Assembly: GCF_039822285.1 (NCBI RefSeq)
Contig: NZ_JBAJEY010000008.1
Coordinates: 1 to 40,259 of the forward strand
From: Thiofaba sp039822285
GTDB taxonomy: Bacteria; Pseudomonadota; Gammaproteobacteria; Halothiobacillales; Halothiobacillaceae
Length of the DNA stretch: 40,259 bases
Direction of reading: 5' to 3'
The position numbers were made by a program, and so were the translations under genes. The notes beneath the pieces are model-generated. The model saw only the letters and a list, made by a program, of their open reading frames with translations. It did no database searches and was not told where the DNA came from. Below, piece by piece: positions 25,389 to 33,379 of the stretch (positions are counted from its first letter, which is position 1; each line of letters opens with the position of its first letter).

Positions 25389-26576
25389 ATGACCGTTGCC
25401 TTTGATGACGAAAATCCGCGCGCCCGGAGCGCCGTGACTGGCGTGTCGGTCCGCGATGTTGCTCCCCCGTGGATGGCAGGCGATGAGGGCTATCGGGGCA
25501 TGCTGGAGAGGATCCCCGGCATCGTCTATGCCGTTGCGCCGGATGCGCCGGGCCGCATGCTCTACGTCAGCCCGCAGAGCGAGGTCCTGTTGGGCTACAC
25601 GGCCGGGGAGTGGCTGCGGGATCCGGGGTTCTGGCAGCGGGCGATCCATCCTGAGGATCGTGAGAGGGTGCTGGCGGTCCATGCGGAGGCGCATGCCGGG
25701 CGACGGTCGCTGGCCTGCGAATACCGGATGCAGGCCCGCTGCGGGCGGGTGGTATGGCTGAGCGACGAATGCTCGCCGGTGCTGGACGGGGACGGCCGGC
25801 TGCTCTGCATGCAGGGGCTGCTGCTGGATGTGACCGAGCGTCGCCATGCCGAGGCCGAGATGCGGGAGTGGCACGAGGAGATGGAGCGCCTGGTGGAGTT
25901 GCAGGTCGCAGCCCAGACCGCGGCTGCGATTGCCCACGAACTGAATCAGCCGCTCAATGCCATCGCCTCCTACAACGCCGCCGCCCTGCGCCTGCTGCGT
26001 GCCGGGAATCCGCAACCGGAGCGCCTTCAGCATGCCTTGGAGCAGGGGGCAGAGCAGGTCCAGCGGGCCGGGCGGAGTATGCGCGACCTGCTTGCCCTGC
26101 TGCACAAGGGGGAGACACCGACGGAAGGGGTCTATTTGAATGCGGCAGTGCGCGAGGCCGTGTCCATCCTGGTGGCCGACGGCTACATCGACGGGGTCAA
26201 GGCCGTGGTGGACCTGGCGCCGGACCTGCCGCGGGTGAGGGCCAACCGCCTGCAGGTGCAGAAGGTGCTGGCCAATCTGCTGCGCAACGCGGTGGAGGCG
26301 ATCCACGGTTGCGGCCGTGCGCGCGGGGTGGTGAGGGTGCGCACCGATGTCGCGGAAGGCATGGCACGGGTCTGCGTGGAAGATGACGGCCCCGGCCTCG
26401 ACCCGCAGGCGTTCCAGCGGGTGTTCGAGCCCTTCTTCACCACCAAGGCCCATGGCATTGGCATGGGGCTGGCTATCAGCCGGGCCCTGATCCTCGCCCA
26501 TGGGGGCCGCATGTGGGTGGAAAACGCGGCCCCGCACGGCTGCCGTTTCTGTTTCACCCTGCCGCTGGCAGAGTGA
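25389..26576 (+). CDS. PAS-domain sensor histidine kinase, FixL-like
   Basis: Soluble-looking histidine kinase, 395 residues with no membrane segment. A PAS domain (about 40-160) includes IPGIVYAVAPDAPGRMLYVSPQSE and the PAC end LLLDVTERRHAE (each split here in the protein order). The phospho-acceptor His183 is in AAAIAHELNQPLNAIAS, the wording of the FixL/DctB-type HisKA class. The ATPase domain has LLRNAVEAIHG, DDGPGLD and GIGMGLAISRAL. The upstream frame extends 71 codons but shows no domain; ATG 25389 gives a clean start though without a clear ribosome site. The partner is the LuxR-type regulator 82 bases downstream. The signal is unknown, and I see no proof of haem binding. Confidence 0.85.
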   Translation: MTVAFDDENPRARSAVTGVSVRDVAPPWMAGDEGYRGMLERIPGIVYAVAPDAPGRMLYVSPQSEVLLGYTAGEWLRDPGFWQRAIHPEDRERVLAVHAEAHAGRRSLACEYRMQARCGRVVWLSDECSPVLDGDGRLLCMQGLLLDVTERRHAEAEMREWHEEMERLVELQVAAQTAAAIAHELNQPLNAIASYNAAALRLLRAGNPQPERLQHALEQGAEQVQRAGRSMRDLLALLHKGETPTEGVYLNAAVREAVSILVADGYIDGVKAVVDLAPDLPRVRANRLQVQKVLANLLRNAVEAIHGCGRARGVVRVRTDVAEGMARVCVEDDGPGLDPQAFQRVFEPFFTTKAHGIGMGLAISRALILAHGGRMWVENAAPHGCRFCFTLPLAE

Positions 26577-26579
26577 GTA

Positions 26580-26605
26580 GGGGTTATCACGTATTCATCA
26601 ACCCC
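26580..26605. promoter_or_regulatory. GGGGTT-N14-AACCCC palindromic site upstream of the fixJ-like gene
   Basis: Six-base inverted arms flank a 14-base spacer containing TCACGTATTC. A second site with the same geometry and a CCACGTATAC core lies upstream of rpoS (27303-27328). It is a candidate operator for the adjacent LuxR-type response regulator. Confidence 0.4.
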
Positions 26606-26658
26606 GTTCCCGGCGGTTAAGGTTGCGTCCCTCTCCTCCAGAGACGCCTGTCCCGCCG

Positions 26659-27294
26659 ATGATGTCCAGCCCGCCCAAGGTCTACGTGGTCGATGACGAT
26701 GCTGCCGTACGCGATGGTCTCGTGCTTCTGCTCGAGAGCGCCGGCTTTGCGATCGACGTCTACGCCAGCGCCGGCGAGTTTCTGGAGGCTGCGCATGCCA
26801 TCCCTCCCGGCGCCTGCCTGCTGCTGGATGTGCGGATGCCGGACATGAGCGGTCCTATGCTTCAGGCCGAGCTCGCCCGGCGGGGCATCGACCTGCCCAT
26901 CATCTTCCTCTCCGCCCATGGCGATATCCCCACCGCGGTGCAGGCCATCAAGGCCGGTGCGGTGGACTTCCTCACCAAGCCGGTCGATGGCGACCTGCTC
27001 ATCCAGCGGGTCCAGGCGGCGCTGGCCATGTCTTCCGCGGACCCGCGGCGGGGGGCGGCGAACCGCAGCCGCTGCGCCGGCGTGGCCGGCCTGACCGCGC
27101 GCGAGCGCGAGGTGATGCGCTTGGCCGTGATGGGGCACGCCAATAAGGAGATCGCCCAGCGGCTGGGCATCAGCCACCGCACGGTGGAAATCCACCGCGC
27201 CCGCGTCATGCGCAAGACCGGGGCGGCCAACCTGGTCGAACTCGTTCACCTGGCGAAGGACTGCGCGAGCGAGCTCGAACAGGCTGGCGCCTGA
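26659..27294 (+). CDS. LuxR/FixJ-type response regulator
   Basis: DNA-binding response regulator, 211 residues. The receiver domain (about 6-125) starts VYVVDDDAAVRDGL and has the phospho-acceptor Asp57 in LLLDVRMPDMSG, then LSAHGDIPTAVQAIKAGAVDF and the lysine of LTKPVDG. A LuxR helix-turn-helix follows: LTAREREVMRLAVMG, NKEIAQRLGISHRTVEIHRARVMRK. The layout matches FixJ, StyR and TodT-type regulators. ATG at 26659 (or the next codon, 26662) is preferred over an upstream TTG at 26623. It lies just after its kinase and 142 bases before rpoS. Targets are unknown. Confidence 0.87.
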   Translation: MMSSPPKVYVVDDDAAVRDGLVLLLESAGFAIDVYASAGEFLEAAHAIPPGACLLLDVRMPDMSGPMLQAELARRGIDLPIIFLSAHGDIPTAVQAIKAGAVDFLTKPVDGDLLIQRVQAALAMSSADPRRGAANRSRCAGVAGLTAREREVMRLAVMGHANKEIAQRLGISHRTVEIHRARVMRKTGAANLVELVHLAKDCASELEQAGA

Positions 27295-27302
27295 CCCTTC
27301 GC

Positions 27303-27328
27303 GGGGTAGGTGTTGCCACGTATACCCC
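27303..27328. promoter_or_regulatory. GGGGTA-N14-TACCCC palindromic site upstream of rpoS
   Basis: Same design as the site at 26580-26605: six-base inverted arms, a 14-base spacer, and a CCACGTATAC core. It lies 9 bases after the fixJ-like stop and 109 bases before the rpoS ATG, so it could control rpoS. Confidence 0.4.
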
Positions 27329-27436
27329 TCCCTCTGCGCACCCCTTACATTCCTCTCCATGCCTACGCGACCGCCTGCCAGTGGTTGGCCGGGCGGCGTT
27401 TCGTCGAACGATGGTTTGTCTGATGGAGTTGAGTTC

Positions 27437-28411
27437 ATGGCCGATATCCGCGCTGCGGAAACAGGGGATGAGGACCCCATCCTGCTTGACGAGGCGATGG
27501 GGCCGGAGGCGAGTCCCGATTAGGACCCGGTCGACGCACCTGCCGAGGCCGTCTTCGCCGCCGGCGCCTACGGCGCGGAGGGGCCGGACATCACCCGCTT
27601 CTATCTCAACGAGATCAGCGGCCAGCCGCTCCTCGACGCGGACGAGGAGGTTCGTCTCGCGCGCTTGGCACGGCAGGGGGACAAGGTGGCCCGCCAGCGC
27701 ATGATCGTCGCCAACCTGCGCCTAGTGGTCATGATTGCCCGCCGTTACCAGCACCGGGGGTTGGACCTGAACGACCTGGTGGAGGAGGGCAACCTCGGCC
27801 TCATGCATGCGGTGGAGAAGTTCGACCCTGAGCGCGGTTTCCGTTTCTCCACCTATGCCACCTGGTGGATCCGTCAGAGCATCGAGCGCGGGCTCATGAA
27901 TCAGGCACGCACCATCCGCCTGCCGATCCATGTCGCCAAGGACATCGGCGGCATCCTGCGCACGGCACGGAACCTGAGCCAGAAGCTGGGTCACGACGTC
28001 GGCGCCGAGGAACTGGCCCAAGCCCTTCACCGCCCCGTGGAGGAGGTCCGGCGTGCGTATGAGCTCAACGAGCAGCCCCTCTCGCTCGATGCGCACATCA
28101 ACCAGGACACCGATCAGCCGCTGCAAGACCTCATCCCCGACGAGCACAACGTCAACCCGGTCGAGCAGTTGGCGGAGGAGGACGTGAGCGAGCACCTGTT
28201 GCAGTGGCTCGAACAGCGCGACGAGCGCCAGCGCGAGGTGATCGTCCGCCGGTTTGGGCTGCTTGGCCACGAGCCGCAGACCTTGGAAGAAGTGGGGCAG
28301 GCCCTCGGGCTGACCCGCGAGCGGGTGCGGCAGATCCAGATCGAGGCCCTGCGCGGCCTGCGCAAGGCCATGGAGCGCGACGGCTGCGGACGCGAGGCGC
28401 TGCTGGACTAA
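27437..28411 (+). pseudogene. rpoS: RpoS-type sigma factor interrupted by in-frame TAG at codon 29
   Basis: Stationary-phase/general-stress sigma factor. If the TAG is read through, the frame gives 324 residues (E. coli RpoS has 330). An ATG at 27437, with GGAG eight bases upstream, opens an acidic N-terminus like that of RpoS (GDEDPILLDEAMGPEASPD). TAG follows at 27521-27523, and the same frame continues with DPVDAPAEAV and region 1.2 (DITRFYLNEISGQPLLDADEE). Then come region 2 (NLRLVVMIARRY, EGNLGLMHAVEKFDPERGF, FSTYATWWIRQSIERG), region 3 and region 4 (LGLTRERVRQIQIEALRGLR). The first in-frame start codon after the TAG is TTG 27665, which would lose region 1.2. Possible reasons are a real amber allele, suppression, restart, or a sequencing error. 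Confidence 0.85.
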
Positions 28412-28425
28412 AGCGTCTACAAAAG

Positions 28426-28481
28426 GGTTTTCTGGACAGGAGGCTCCCCTCTCCCTCAGGGAGAGGGGCTGGGGGTGAGGG
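28426..28481 (+). repeat. TTTTCTGGAC / CCCCTCTCCC hairpin repeat, copy after rpoS
   Basis: GGTTTTCTGGACAGG followed by CCCCTCTCCC-TCA-GGGAGAGGGG (10-bp perfect stem) and CTGGGGGTGAGGG. It begins 14 bases after the rpoS stop. Related copies are at 28793-28841 (inverted), 40131-40199 and, diverged, 23111-23158. Confidence 0.8.
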
Positions 28482-28792
28482 CTGCCCCCGCGGGAGTGCG
28501 TTCTTTGAACGACCGTTGGAGGCTTGATTTCGCCCGCCTCAACCCTTTGGACTTCGTAAGAAGTGTTCGTTGAGGCGGGCGAGCCCCTTTTCTTGCTCGT
28601 CCAAGAAAAGGGGCGAAAAGAAGGACGCCCCCGCAAGCCCGCCCGCCTGCGGCGGGTGCCCGTGCCGCCAGGTCGCGCAAGGGGGCCGCTTTGACGCGGC
28701 TTCCTGCCGCGGCAAAGCTGAACCGGCCCTCCATGGCCGGTTCACCCCCTTGCCCAACATGGCGTCCCGGCGGCCTTGAGGGGGGGATTTTT

Positions 28793-28841
28793 CCCTCACC
28801 CCCTACCCCTCTCCCAAAGGGAGAGGGGAGTCCAGAAAACC
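28793..28841 (-). repeat. TTTTCTGGAC / CCCCTCTCCC hairpin repeat, inverted copy before the SulP gene end
   Basis: On the minus strand it reads GGTTTTCTGGACT, CCCCTCTCCC-TTT-GGGAGAGGGG, then TAGGGGGTGAGGG. It lies 33 bases downstream of the SulP stop, the same relative position as the copy downstream of rpoS. Confidence 0.8.
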
Positions 28842-28873
28842 TTCGTTTGCCAACATCCTGCTGGAGCAGGGCG

Positions 28874-30613
28874 CTACTCTGCCTCGCGCTGCGCCTGGCG
28901 TAGCGCGGCGGCGGCGAGGGCGGTCTGGGTGGCATCGGTGGCGAAGGCCAGCCGCCCCGGTACGTCATGCAGGCCGGCCTTGCGCAGGGGGCGGTACACC
29001 GCCGGGTGCATGCCGCTCAGAACCACGCCGATGCGCCGGTCGTGCAACCGGCCGAGGGCCGATTCGAGGGCGTGGATGCCGCTCATGTCCAAGGTGGGCA
29101 CGTGGGTGAAGTCGATGATGATCACGCTGGCCTCCTTGTGCTCGCGTGCCGCGCGGTCCAGCGCGGCGAAGGCCTGTTCGGCGGCGCCGAAGAACAGTGG
29201 GCCGTTAAACTCGTAAAACACCGCCCAGTCCGGCAACTCGAACGGCATCGGCTCGCCGCGTCCGCGTTCGCGGCCGCCGGTGAGCTTGGCCATCTGGTGC
29301 ATGAAGATGAAGGCGGCCAGCACCATGCCGACCCCGACCGCGGCCACCATGTCGATGAAGATGGTCAGGCCGAAGCAGGTCAGAAGCACGGCCACGTCGG
29401 TACGCGGGGCCACCTTGACCATGTGCATGAAATGGGGGGCCTCGCTCAGGTTCCAGGCGGTGAGCAGCAGGATGGCGGCCAGGGTGGCCATGGGCACATG
29501 CGCAAGCCAGGGTGCGAACACCACCACCGCAAGCAGGATGGTGAGGGCATGGAAGACGGCGGCCAGAGGCGAGCGGGCGCCGGCGCGCACATTGGTGGCG
29601 GTGCGGGCGATGGCGGCGGTGGCGGTGATGCCGCCGAAAAAGGGCGCGGCGAGGTTGCCGATGCCCTGGCCGACCAGTTCTGCGTTCGGATCATGGCGGG
29701 TGCGGCTCATGCCGTCGGCCACCACCGCGCACAGCAGCGACTCGATCGCCGCCAGCATGGCGAGCGTCAGCGCCGGTACCAGCAGGTCGCGCAGCAGGGG
29801 CCAGGACAGGCCGACCGGTTGGCCGGAGGCGTCCGGCAGGGTCCAGGGGAGGACGAACTGTGGCGCGAACGGCGGGATGCCCGCGCCGCTCTGGCCGGCC
29901 ATCTCCCAGTGGAACTTGTCGCCGAGGGTGATGGGGTCGAACGTCGGCCACAGCCACTGCAGGCCGTAGGCGGCGAGGCCCGCCAGTACCAGCGCGGCAA
30001 GCTGGCGCGGGATGGGGGTGCCCAGGCGATTCCAGAAGATGAGCACGAGCAGGGTGAAAAGGCCGGTGGCCACATCCGCCCAGCGCGCGGTGGGCAGGGC
30101 GGCGAGCAGGACTTGGAGACGGTCGAGGAAGTGCTCCGGCATGGCTGGCGTGGTGAGGCCGAGCAGGTCCTTGATCTGCAAAAAGGCGATCACCACGGCG
30201 ATGCCGGAGGTGAAGCCGAGCACCACGGGGTAGGGGATGTACTGGATCAACTGCCCCAGACGCAAGAAGCCCATGACGATCAGGATCACCCCGGTCAGCA
30301 GGGTGGTGACCAACAGCCCGCCCAGGCCGAATTTGTGCACGATGGGGATGAGCAGGACGATGAAGGCCGCCGTGGGGCCGGAGACATTGAAGCGCGAGCC
30401 GCCGAACAGGGCGATCAGCGCCCCGGCGATGATGGCGGTGTAGAGGCCGTGCTGGGGTGGAACGTCCACGGCTATGGCCAGTGCCATGGCCAGGGGCAGG
30501 GCCAGCATCCCGAGGGTCAGGCCGGCCATCAGGTCGGCACGCAGATCCCCGCGTCCGTAGCCGCGCAGGCTCTCACGCAGGGCGGTGGCTATGGGCCAGG
30601 AGGATGGGGTCAC
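28874..30613 (-). CDS. SulP-family anion transporter with C-terminal STAS domain
   Basis: Inner-membrane SLC26/SulP transporter, 579 residues. Members move sulfate, bicarbonate or dicarboxylates; the substrate here cannot be told. The N-terminal part begins LRADLMAGLTLGMLALPLAMALAIA with the usual first helices, then VSGPTAAFIVLL (the SulP binding-site region), YPVVLGFTSGIAVVIA and GGITATAAIARTATN. The STAS domain (about 450-560) contains VIIIDFTHVPTLDMSGIHALE. The length and STAS sequence resemble E. coli DauA (YchM). A GTG start with AGGAG eight bases upstream decides the N-terminus. It runs convergent to rpoS and in the same direction as opgH, which ends 114 bases upstream. Confidence 0.9.
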   Translation of the reverse strand: MTPSSWPIATALRESLRGYGRGDLRADLMAGLTLGMLALPLAMALAIAVDVPPQHGLYTAIIAGALIALFGGSRFNVSGPTAAFIVLLIPIVHKFGLGGLLVTTLLTGVILIVMGFLRLGQLIQYIPYPVVLGFTSGIAVVIAFLQIKDLLGLTTPAMPEHFLDRLQVLLAALPTARWADVATGLFTLLVLIFWNRLGTPIPRQLAALVLAGLAAYGLQWLWPTFDPITLGDKFHWEMAGQSGAGIPPFAPQFVLPWTLPDASGQPVGLSWPLLRDLLVPALTLAMLAAIESLLCAVVADGMSRTRHDPNAELVGQGIGNLAAPFFGGITATAAIARTATNVRAGARSPLAAVFHALTILLAVVVFAPWLAHVPMATLAAILLLTAWNLSEAPHFMHMVKVAPRTDVAVLLTCFGLTIFIDMVAAVGVGMVLAAFIFMHQMAKLTGGRERGRGEPMPFELPDWAVFYEFNGPLFFGAAEQAFAALDRAAREHKEASVIIIDFTHVPTLDMSGIHALESALGRLHDRRIGVVLSGMHPAVYRPLRKAGLHDVPGRLAFATDATQTALAAAALRQAQREAE

Positions 30614-30727
30614 GTTTGCTCTCCTTGGGCTGGCAGCCCGATGGCGATCCGCGGTTCAGGGGGTGTGGGGTACCCTCGCCGCTTGATCGGCCCGAGGTCG
30701 GGCCGCTTACACGGTCGGTGAATGCCC

Positions 30728-32776
30728 TCAGGCATTCAGGCCGGGCACCGGCCAGTATTTCTTGAATGCCACGTCCGGCAGCGACCAGACGCGCTGGTGC
30801 AGGGTGTGCATGGCGTCCAGGTCGTTCAACAGCTCCGCCCGTTCGGCCGGGCTTAGCTGCGCCGGTCCTTCGTGCAGGGCCTTGTCCATCATCCAGGCGC
30901 GCCGCAGGCGCACGCTCTCCGGCAGGTTGCGGCGCGGCTTGAGGAAGGCGGCGTGGATGGCATTGGCGATCGGCTCGACCACCGCCAGCACGAAACCATC
31001 GACATCGCCGAGCTTCTCGCGCTCGGCCTGGTACAGGGCAAGTCCCTTGCGGTACTCGGCCAGTTCCGGCGGGGCGCTGACCTCCTCCGGGGTGATGAAC
31101 AGGCGGGCGGCGCGGGCGCGGCGGCCGAGCGAGCCGAGGCTGGTCAGCCGGGCGAGCGGGATGGACAGCACCAGGCCCGCCAGCACCGGCGAGAGCCAGG
31201 CGAAGAACACCGGGCTCGCGTACCAGGCCGCCACGCCCCAGACCAGCCCGAGTACGGTGGTGGTGCCGTAGTTGCTCGCGGCCTCGCGCCAGCTCATGAC
31301 GAACTCGCCGCGCTGCTGGGTGCCCCAGGCCACGGTCTTGTTCATCAGGGTGAGGATGATGAAACGGCTGTGGAACACCATGCGCACCGGGGCGGACAGG
31401 GCGGAGAGCAGGGTTTCGAGCAGCACGCTTGCGCTCACCCCCAGCCGCCCGCCGAACTGCTCGGCGCGCGCCTTATCGCGCAGGGTCATGGCGAGGCTGA
31501 GGATCTTAGGCAGGAACAGCAGGCCGAGGGTGACGTAGAACAGCTTCAGGGCCATCTCCACGTCCACATGGGCATGCTCGGGGGCGAGCCAGGCCAGCAG
31601 GGTGGTGAGGATCAACAGGCCAAACCACAGCAGGGAGCCGGCATAACTCATGATGCCGTTGATCAGCAGAAAGCGCTGCATCGGCGGCAGGCCCTCGGCG
31701 ATCATCACGCCGGCATGCTGCAGGTTGCCCTGGCACCAGCGGCGGTCGCGCTTGAGGTCGTCGGTGAGCGAGGGCGGGTACTCCTCCCAGCTGCCGCCGA
31801 GGTCATAGGCCACCCACACCTCGAACCCCGCGCGGTTCATCAGCGCCGCCTCGACGAAGTCGTGGCTGAGGATCTCCCCGCCGAATGGCTTGATCCCCGG
31901 CATGCGCGGCAGGTTGCAGTGGCTCATGAACGGGGCGATGCGGATGATGACGTTGTGGCCCCAGTACTGGCCATTGCCCAGCCACCACCAGGCGAGGCCG
32001 GCGGCGAACATGGGCGAGTACAGCCGGCCGGCGAACTGCTGGATGCGGGCATACAGGGTGTCCATGCCCTGCGAGAAGGGCAGGGTCTGGATGATGCCCA
32101 CGTGCAGGTTGCGCTCCATGGCCTGCACCATGCGCACCAGGGTCTCGCCCGACATCACGCTGTCGGCATCCAGCACGATCATGTACTCGTGCTGTTTCCC
32201 CCAGCGGCGCAGAAAGTCGATGATGTTGCCGCTCTTCTTCTTCACCCGGTACTTGCGGCGGCGGTAGAAGATGCGTTCGAAGCCGTCCACCTCGCGGCAC
32301 AGGCGCGCCCAGGCCAGTTCCTCGTCCACCCACTTCTCGGGCTGGCTGGAGTCGGAGAGGATGTAGAAACGGAAGTGTTCCAGTTGGCCGGTGGCCTTGA
32401 GCGAGAGGAAGGTCGCGCGGATGCGGGCGAACACCTCGTCGGCATCCTCGTTGCAGATCGGCATCACCACCGCGGTGGAGGCCAGCGGGGTGGGCTTGCC
32501 GTCCAGGCGGGCGTTGAGGGTGCTGATCTTCAGCCAGTCGCGCCCGGTGAGGGTCAGCCAGAAGCCGATCAGCGCGGTCCACAGCCCGATCCACAGCCAG
32601 GCAAACAGGATGGCGAACAGGCCGAGCAGGAGCATTTCCAGCAGGTGCCGGCCGCCGAAGGGCAGGGTGTTGCTCAGCGTCCAGGTGCCGATCAGGGTGG
32701 GGAGGAGGACCAGGATGGCGAGCGCGAGGCGGCGGTCGCCGGCAATGGTTTGGATCTCGTCGGGGCGGATGCGCAT
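30728..32776 (-). CDS. opgH: glucan biosynthesis glucosyltransferase OpgH (MdoH)
   Basis: Inner-membrane family-2 glycosyltransferase that makes the beta-1,2-glucan backbone of osmoregulated periplasmic glucans from UDP-glucose. It has 682 residues; E. coli OpgH has 847. Seen are two early membrane segments, VVMPICNEDADEVFARI, IFYRRRKYRVKKKSGN, the catalytic aspartates in VLDADSVMSGE, SHDFVEAALMNRAG, and DDLKRDRRWCQGN (the (Q/R)xxRW motif). The ATG at 32776 shares a base with the upstream stop (TGATG), so the longer frame (to 32965) is not used. The about 130-residue cytoplasmic N-terminus of E. coli OpgH, reported to inhibit FtsZ, is missing. A hairpin GAATGCC-TGAG-GGCATTC overlaps the stop. 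Confidence 0.93.
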   Translation of the reverse strand: MRIRPDEIQTIAGDRRLALAILVLLPTLIGTWTLSNTLPFGGRHLLEMLLLGLFAILFAWLWIGLWTALIGFWLTLTGRDWLKISTLNARLDGKPTPLASTAVVMPICNEDADEVFARIRATFLSLKATGQLEHFRFYILSDSSQPEKWVDEELAWARLCREVDGFERIFYRRRKYRVKKKSGNIIDFLRRWGKQHEYMIVLDADSVMSGETLVRMVQAMERNLHVGIIQTLPFSQGMDTLYARIQQFAGRLYSPMFAAGLAWWWLGNGQYWGHNVIIRIAPFMSHCNLPRMPGIKPFGGEILSHDFVEAALMNRAGFEVWVAYDLGGSWEEYPPSLTDDLKRDRRWCQGNLQHAGVMIAEGLPPMQRFLLINGIMSYAGSLLWFGLLILTTLLAWLAPEHAHVDVEMALKLFYVTLGLLFLPKILSLAMTLRDKARAEQFGGRLGVSASVLLETLLSALSAPVRMVFHSRFIILTLMNKTVAWGTQQRGEFVMSWREAASNYGTTTVLGLVWGVAAWYASPVFFAWLSPVLAGLVLSIPLARLTSLGSLGRRARAARLFITPEEVSAPPELAEYRKGLALYQAEREKLGDVDGFVLAVVEPIANAIHAAFLKPRRNLPESVRLRRAWMMDKALHEGPAQLSPAERAELLNDLDAMHTLHQRVWSLPDVAFKKYWPVPGLNA

Positions 32777-33267
32777 CAGGAATCCCGGGTGTCTTCGTTC
32801 AAGCCAAGCAGGCGGGAGAGCAGTCCTTCGGGGGCCGGGCGAATCTCCGCCGGGGAGACCACCGCGCGCCGCACCTCTGGCATGGCGGCCCCGCCGGTCC
32901 AGCGGAAGTGCTTGCCTTCGTGGGAGAGCTGCAGGGCACCCCAGGGGACGGCGCGCCAGGTGCATTCGGTGCAGGTGGAGTGGCGCCAGACCGCCACCCG
33001 CCAGGCGGCCGAGCCGGTCATCTGGTCGGCCGGGATCACCCCCTGGGTGCGGGCGACCTGACGGCTGAGCAGGGCATGCACCTCGCGCATGGAGGCGACC
33101 AGGGGCAGCTCATCCTCATGGGCGCGGGCGCGTTCGATGATGGCCGTGACCATCTCCTGGCGCACCTTGGCCGGTACCAGCATGGCACGCAGATAGGTCT
33201 CCACGCGCCGCTCGGCCTCGGCCCAGGCGCTCGGCAGGTCCTGAAAGGGGGAGTGGGGCACGATCAC
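32776..33267 (-). CDS. uncharacterised 163-residue protein between opgG and opgH, with CxxC
   Basis: I do not recognise this protein. It has 163 residues and no signal peptide or membrane segment. The N-terminal third looks helical and charged (AWAEAERRVETYL, EMVTAIIERARAHEDE). The middle holds a Trp-rich segment with a CxxC pair, Cys99 and Cys102, in RHSTCTECTWRAVPWG, then GKHFRWTGG; the tail is Pro/Arg-rich and ends GLLSRLLGLNEDTRDS. It uses GTG at 33267 with AAGGAA upstream; no in-frame ATG exists before it. Its stop is fused to the opgH ATG (TGATG), so the two are translationally coupled, which implies a role with OpgH. TAGAAT (33303-33298, minus strand) is a possible -10. It could stand in for the missing OpgH N-terminus; I see no sequence proof. 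Confidence 0.7.
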   Translation of the reverse strand: MIVPHSPFQDLPSAWAEAERRVETYLRAMLVPAKVRQEMVTAIIERARAHEDELPLVASMREVHALLSRQVARTQGVIPADQMTGSAAWRVAVWRHSTCTECTWRAVPWGALQLSHEGKHFRWTGGAAMPEVRRAVVSPAEIRPAPEGLLSRLLGLNEDTRDS

Positions 33268-33300
33268 CAGTTCCTTGATGGAGTGTACTGAATCTTAATT

Positions 33301-33371
33301 CTAGCAGGGCGCGAGCCCCGTCAGCGCGGAGGCGAGCGCGTTGTAAAAGGGCAAAGAAGCCCTTTTGCAGC
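33301..33371. repeat. hairpin downstream of opgG, related to the 13792 element
   Basis: CTAGCAGG at 33301-33308 matches the end of the element at 13792. Then comes AAAAGGGC-AAAGAA-GCCCTTTT (33345-33366), similar to that element's first hairpin. On the minus strand the hairpin lies 14 bases after the opgG stop and could terminate opgG transcription before the downstream pair. Confidence 0.5.
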
Positions 33372-33379
33372 CCTCTGGA

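Larger units (their letters stand above)
28412..28873. other. gene-free, hairpin-rich region between rpoS and the SulP gene
   Basis: 462 bases with no convincing gene. It is bounded by two oppositely oriented copies of the TTTTCTGGAC/CCCCTCTCCC repeat. Between them are perfect inverted repeats: CGCCCGCCTCAAC (28531-28543) with its complement at 28569-28581; CCCCTTTTCTTG (28584-28595) with 28602-28613, loop CTCGTC; TGAACCGGCC (28718-28727) with 28734-28743. Open frames here translate to low-complexity strings such as FSWTSKKRG, which I take as translated repeat, not protein. It probably holds terminators for the convergent genes on both sides. Confidence 0.7.

Noticed and set aside
27381..27704. 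107-codon frame across the start of rpoS
   Set aside because: Out of frame with the recognisable sigma-factor sequence and Arg/Ser-rich; the rpoS frame explains this region better despite its TAG.
28539..28968. Open frames on the minus strand between rpoS and the SulP gene
   Set aside because: They run through several perfect inverted repeats and the C/G-rich repeat, giving low-complexity strings with no family resemblance and no convincing ribosome site.
32777..32965. N-terminal extension of opgH by 63 residues
   Set aside because: The extension is Arg/Pro-rich, overlaps the upstream gene in another frame, and the ATG at 32776 forms a TGATG coupling.
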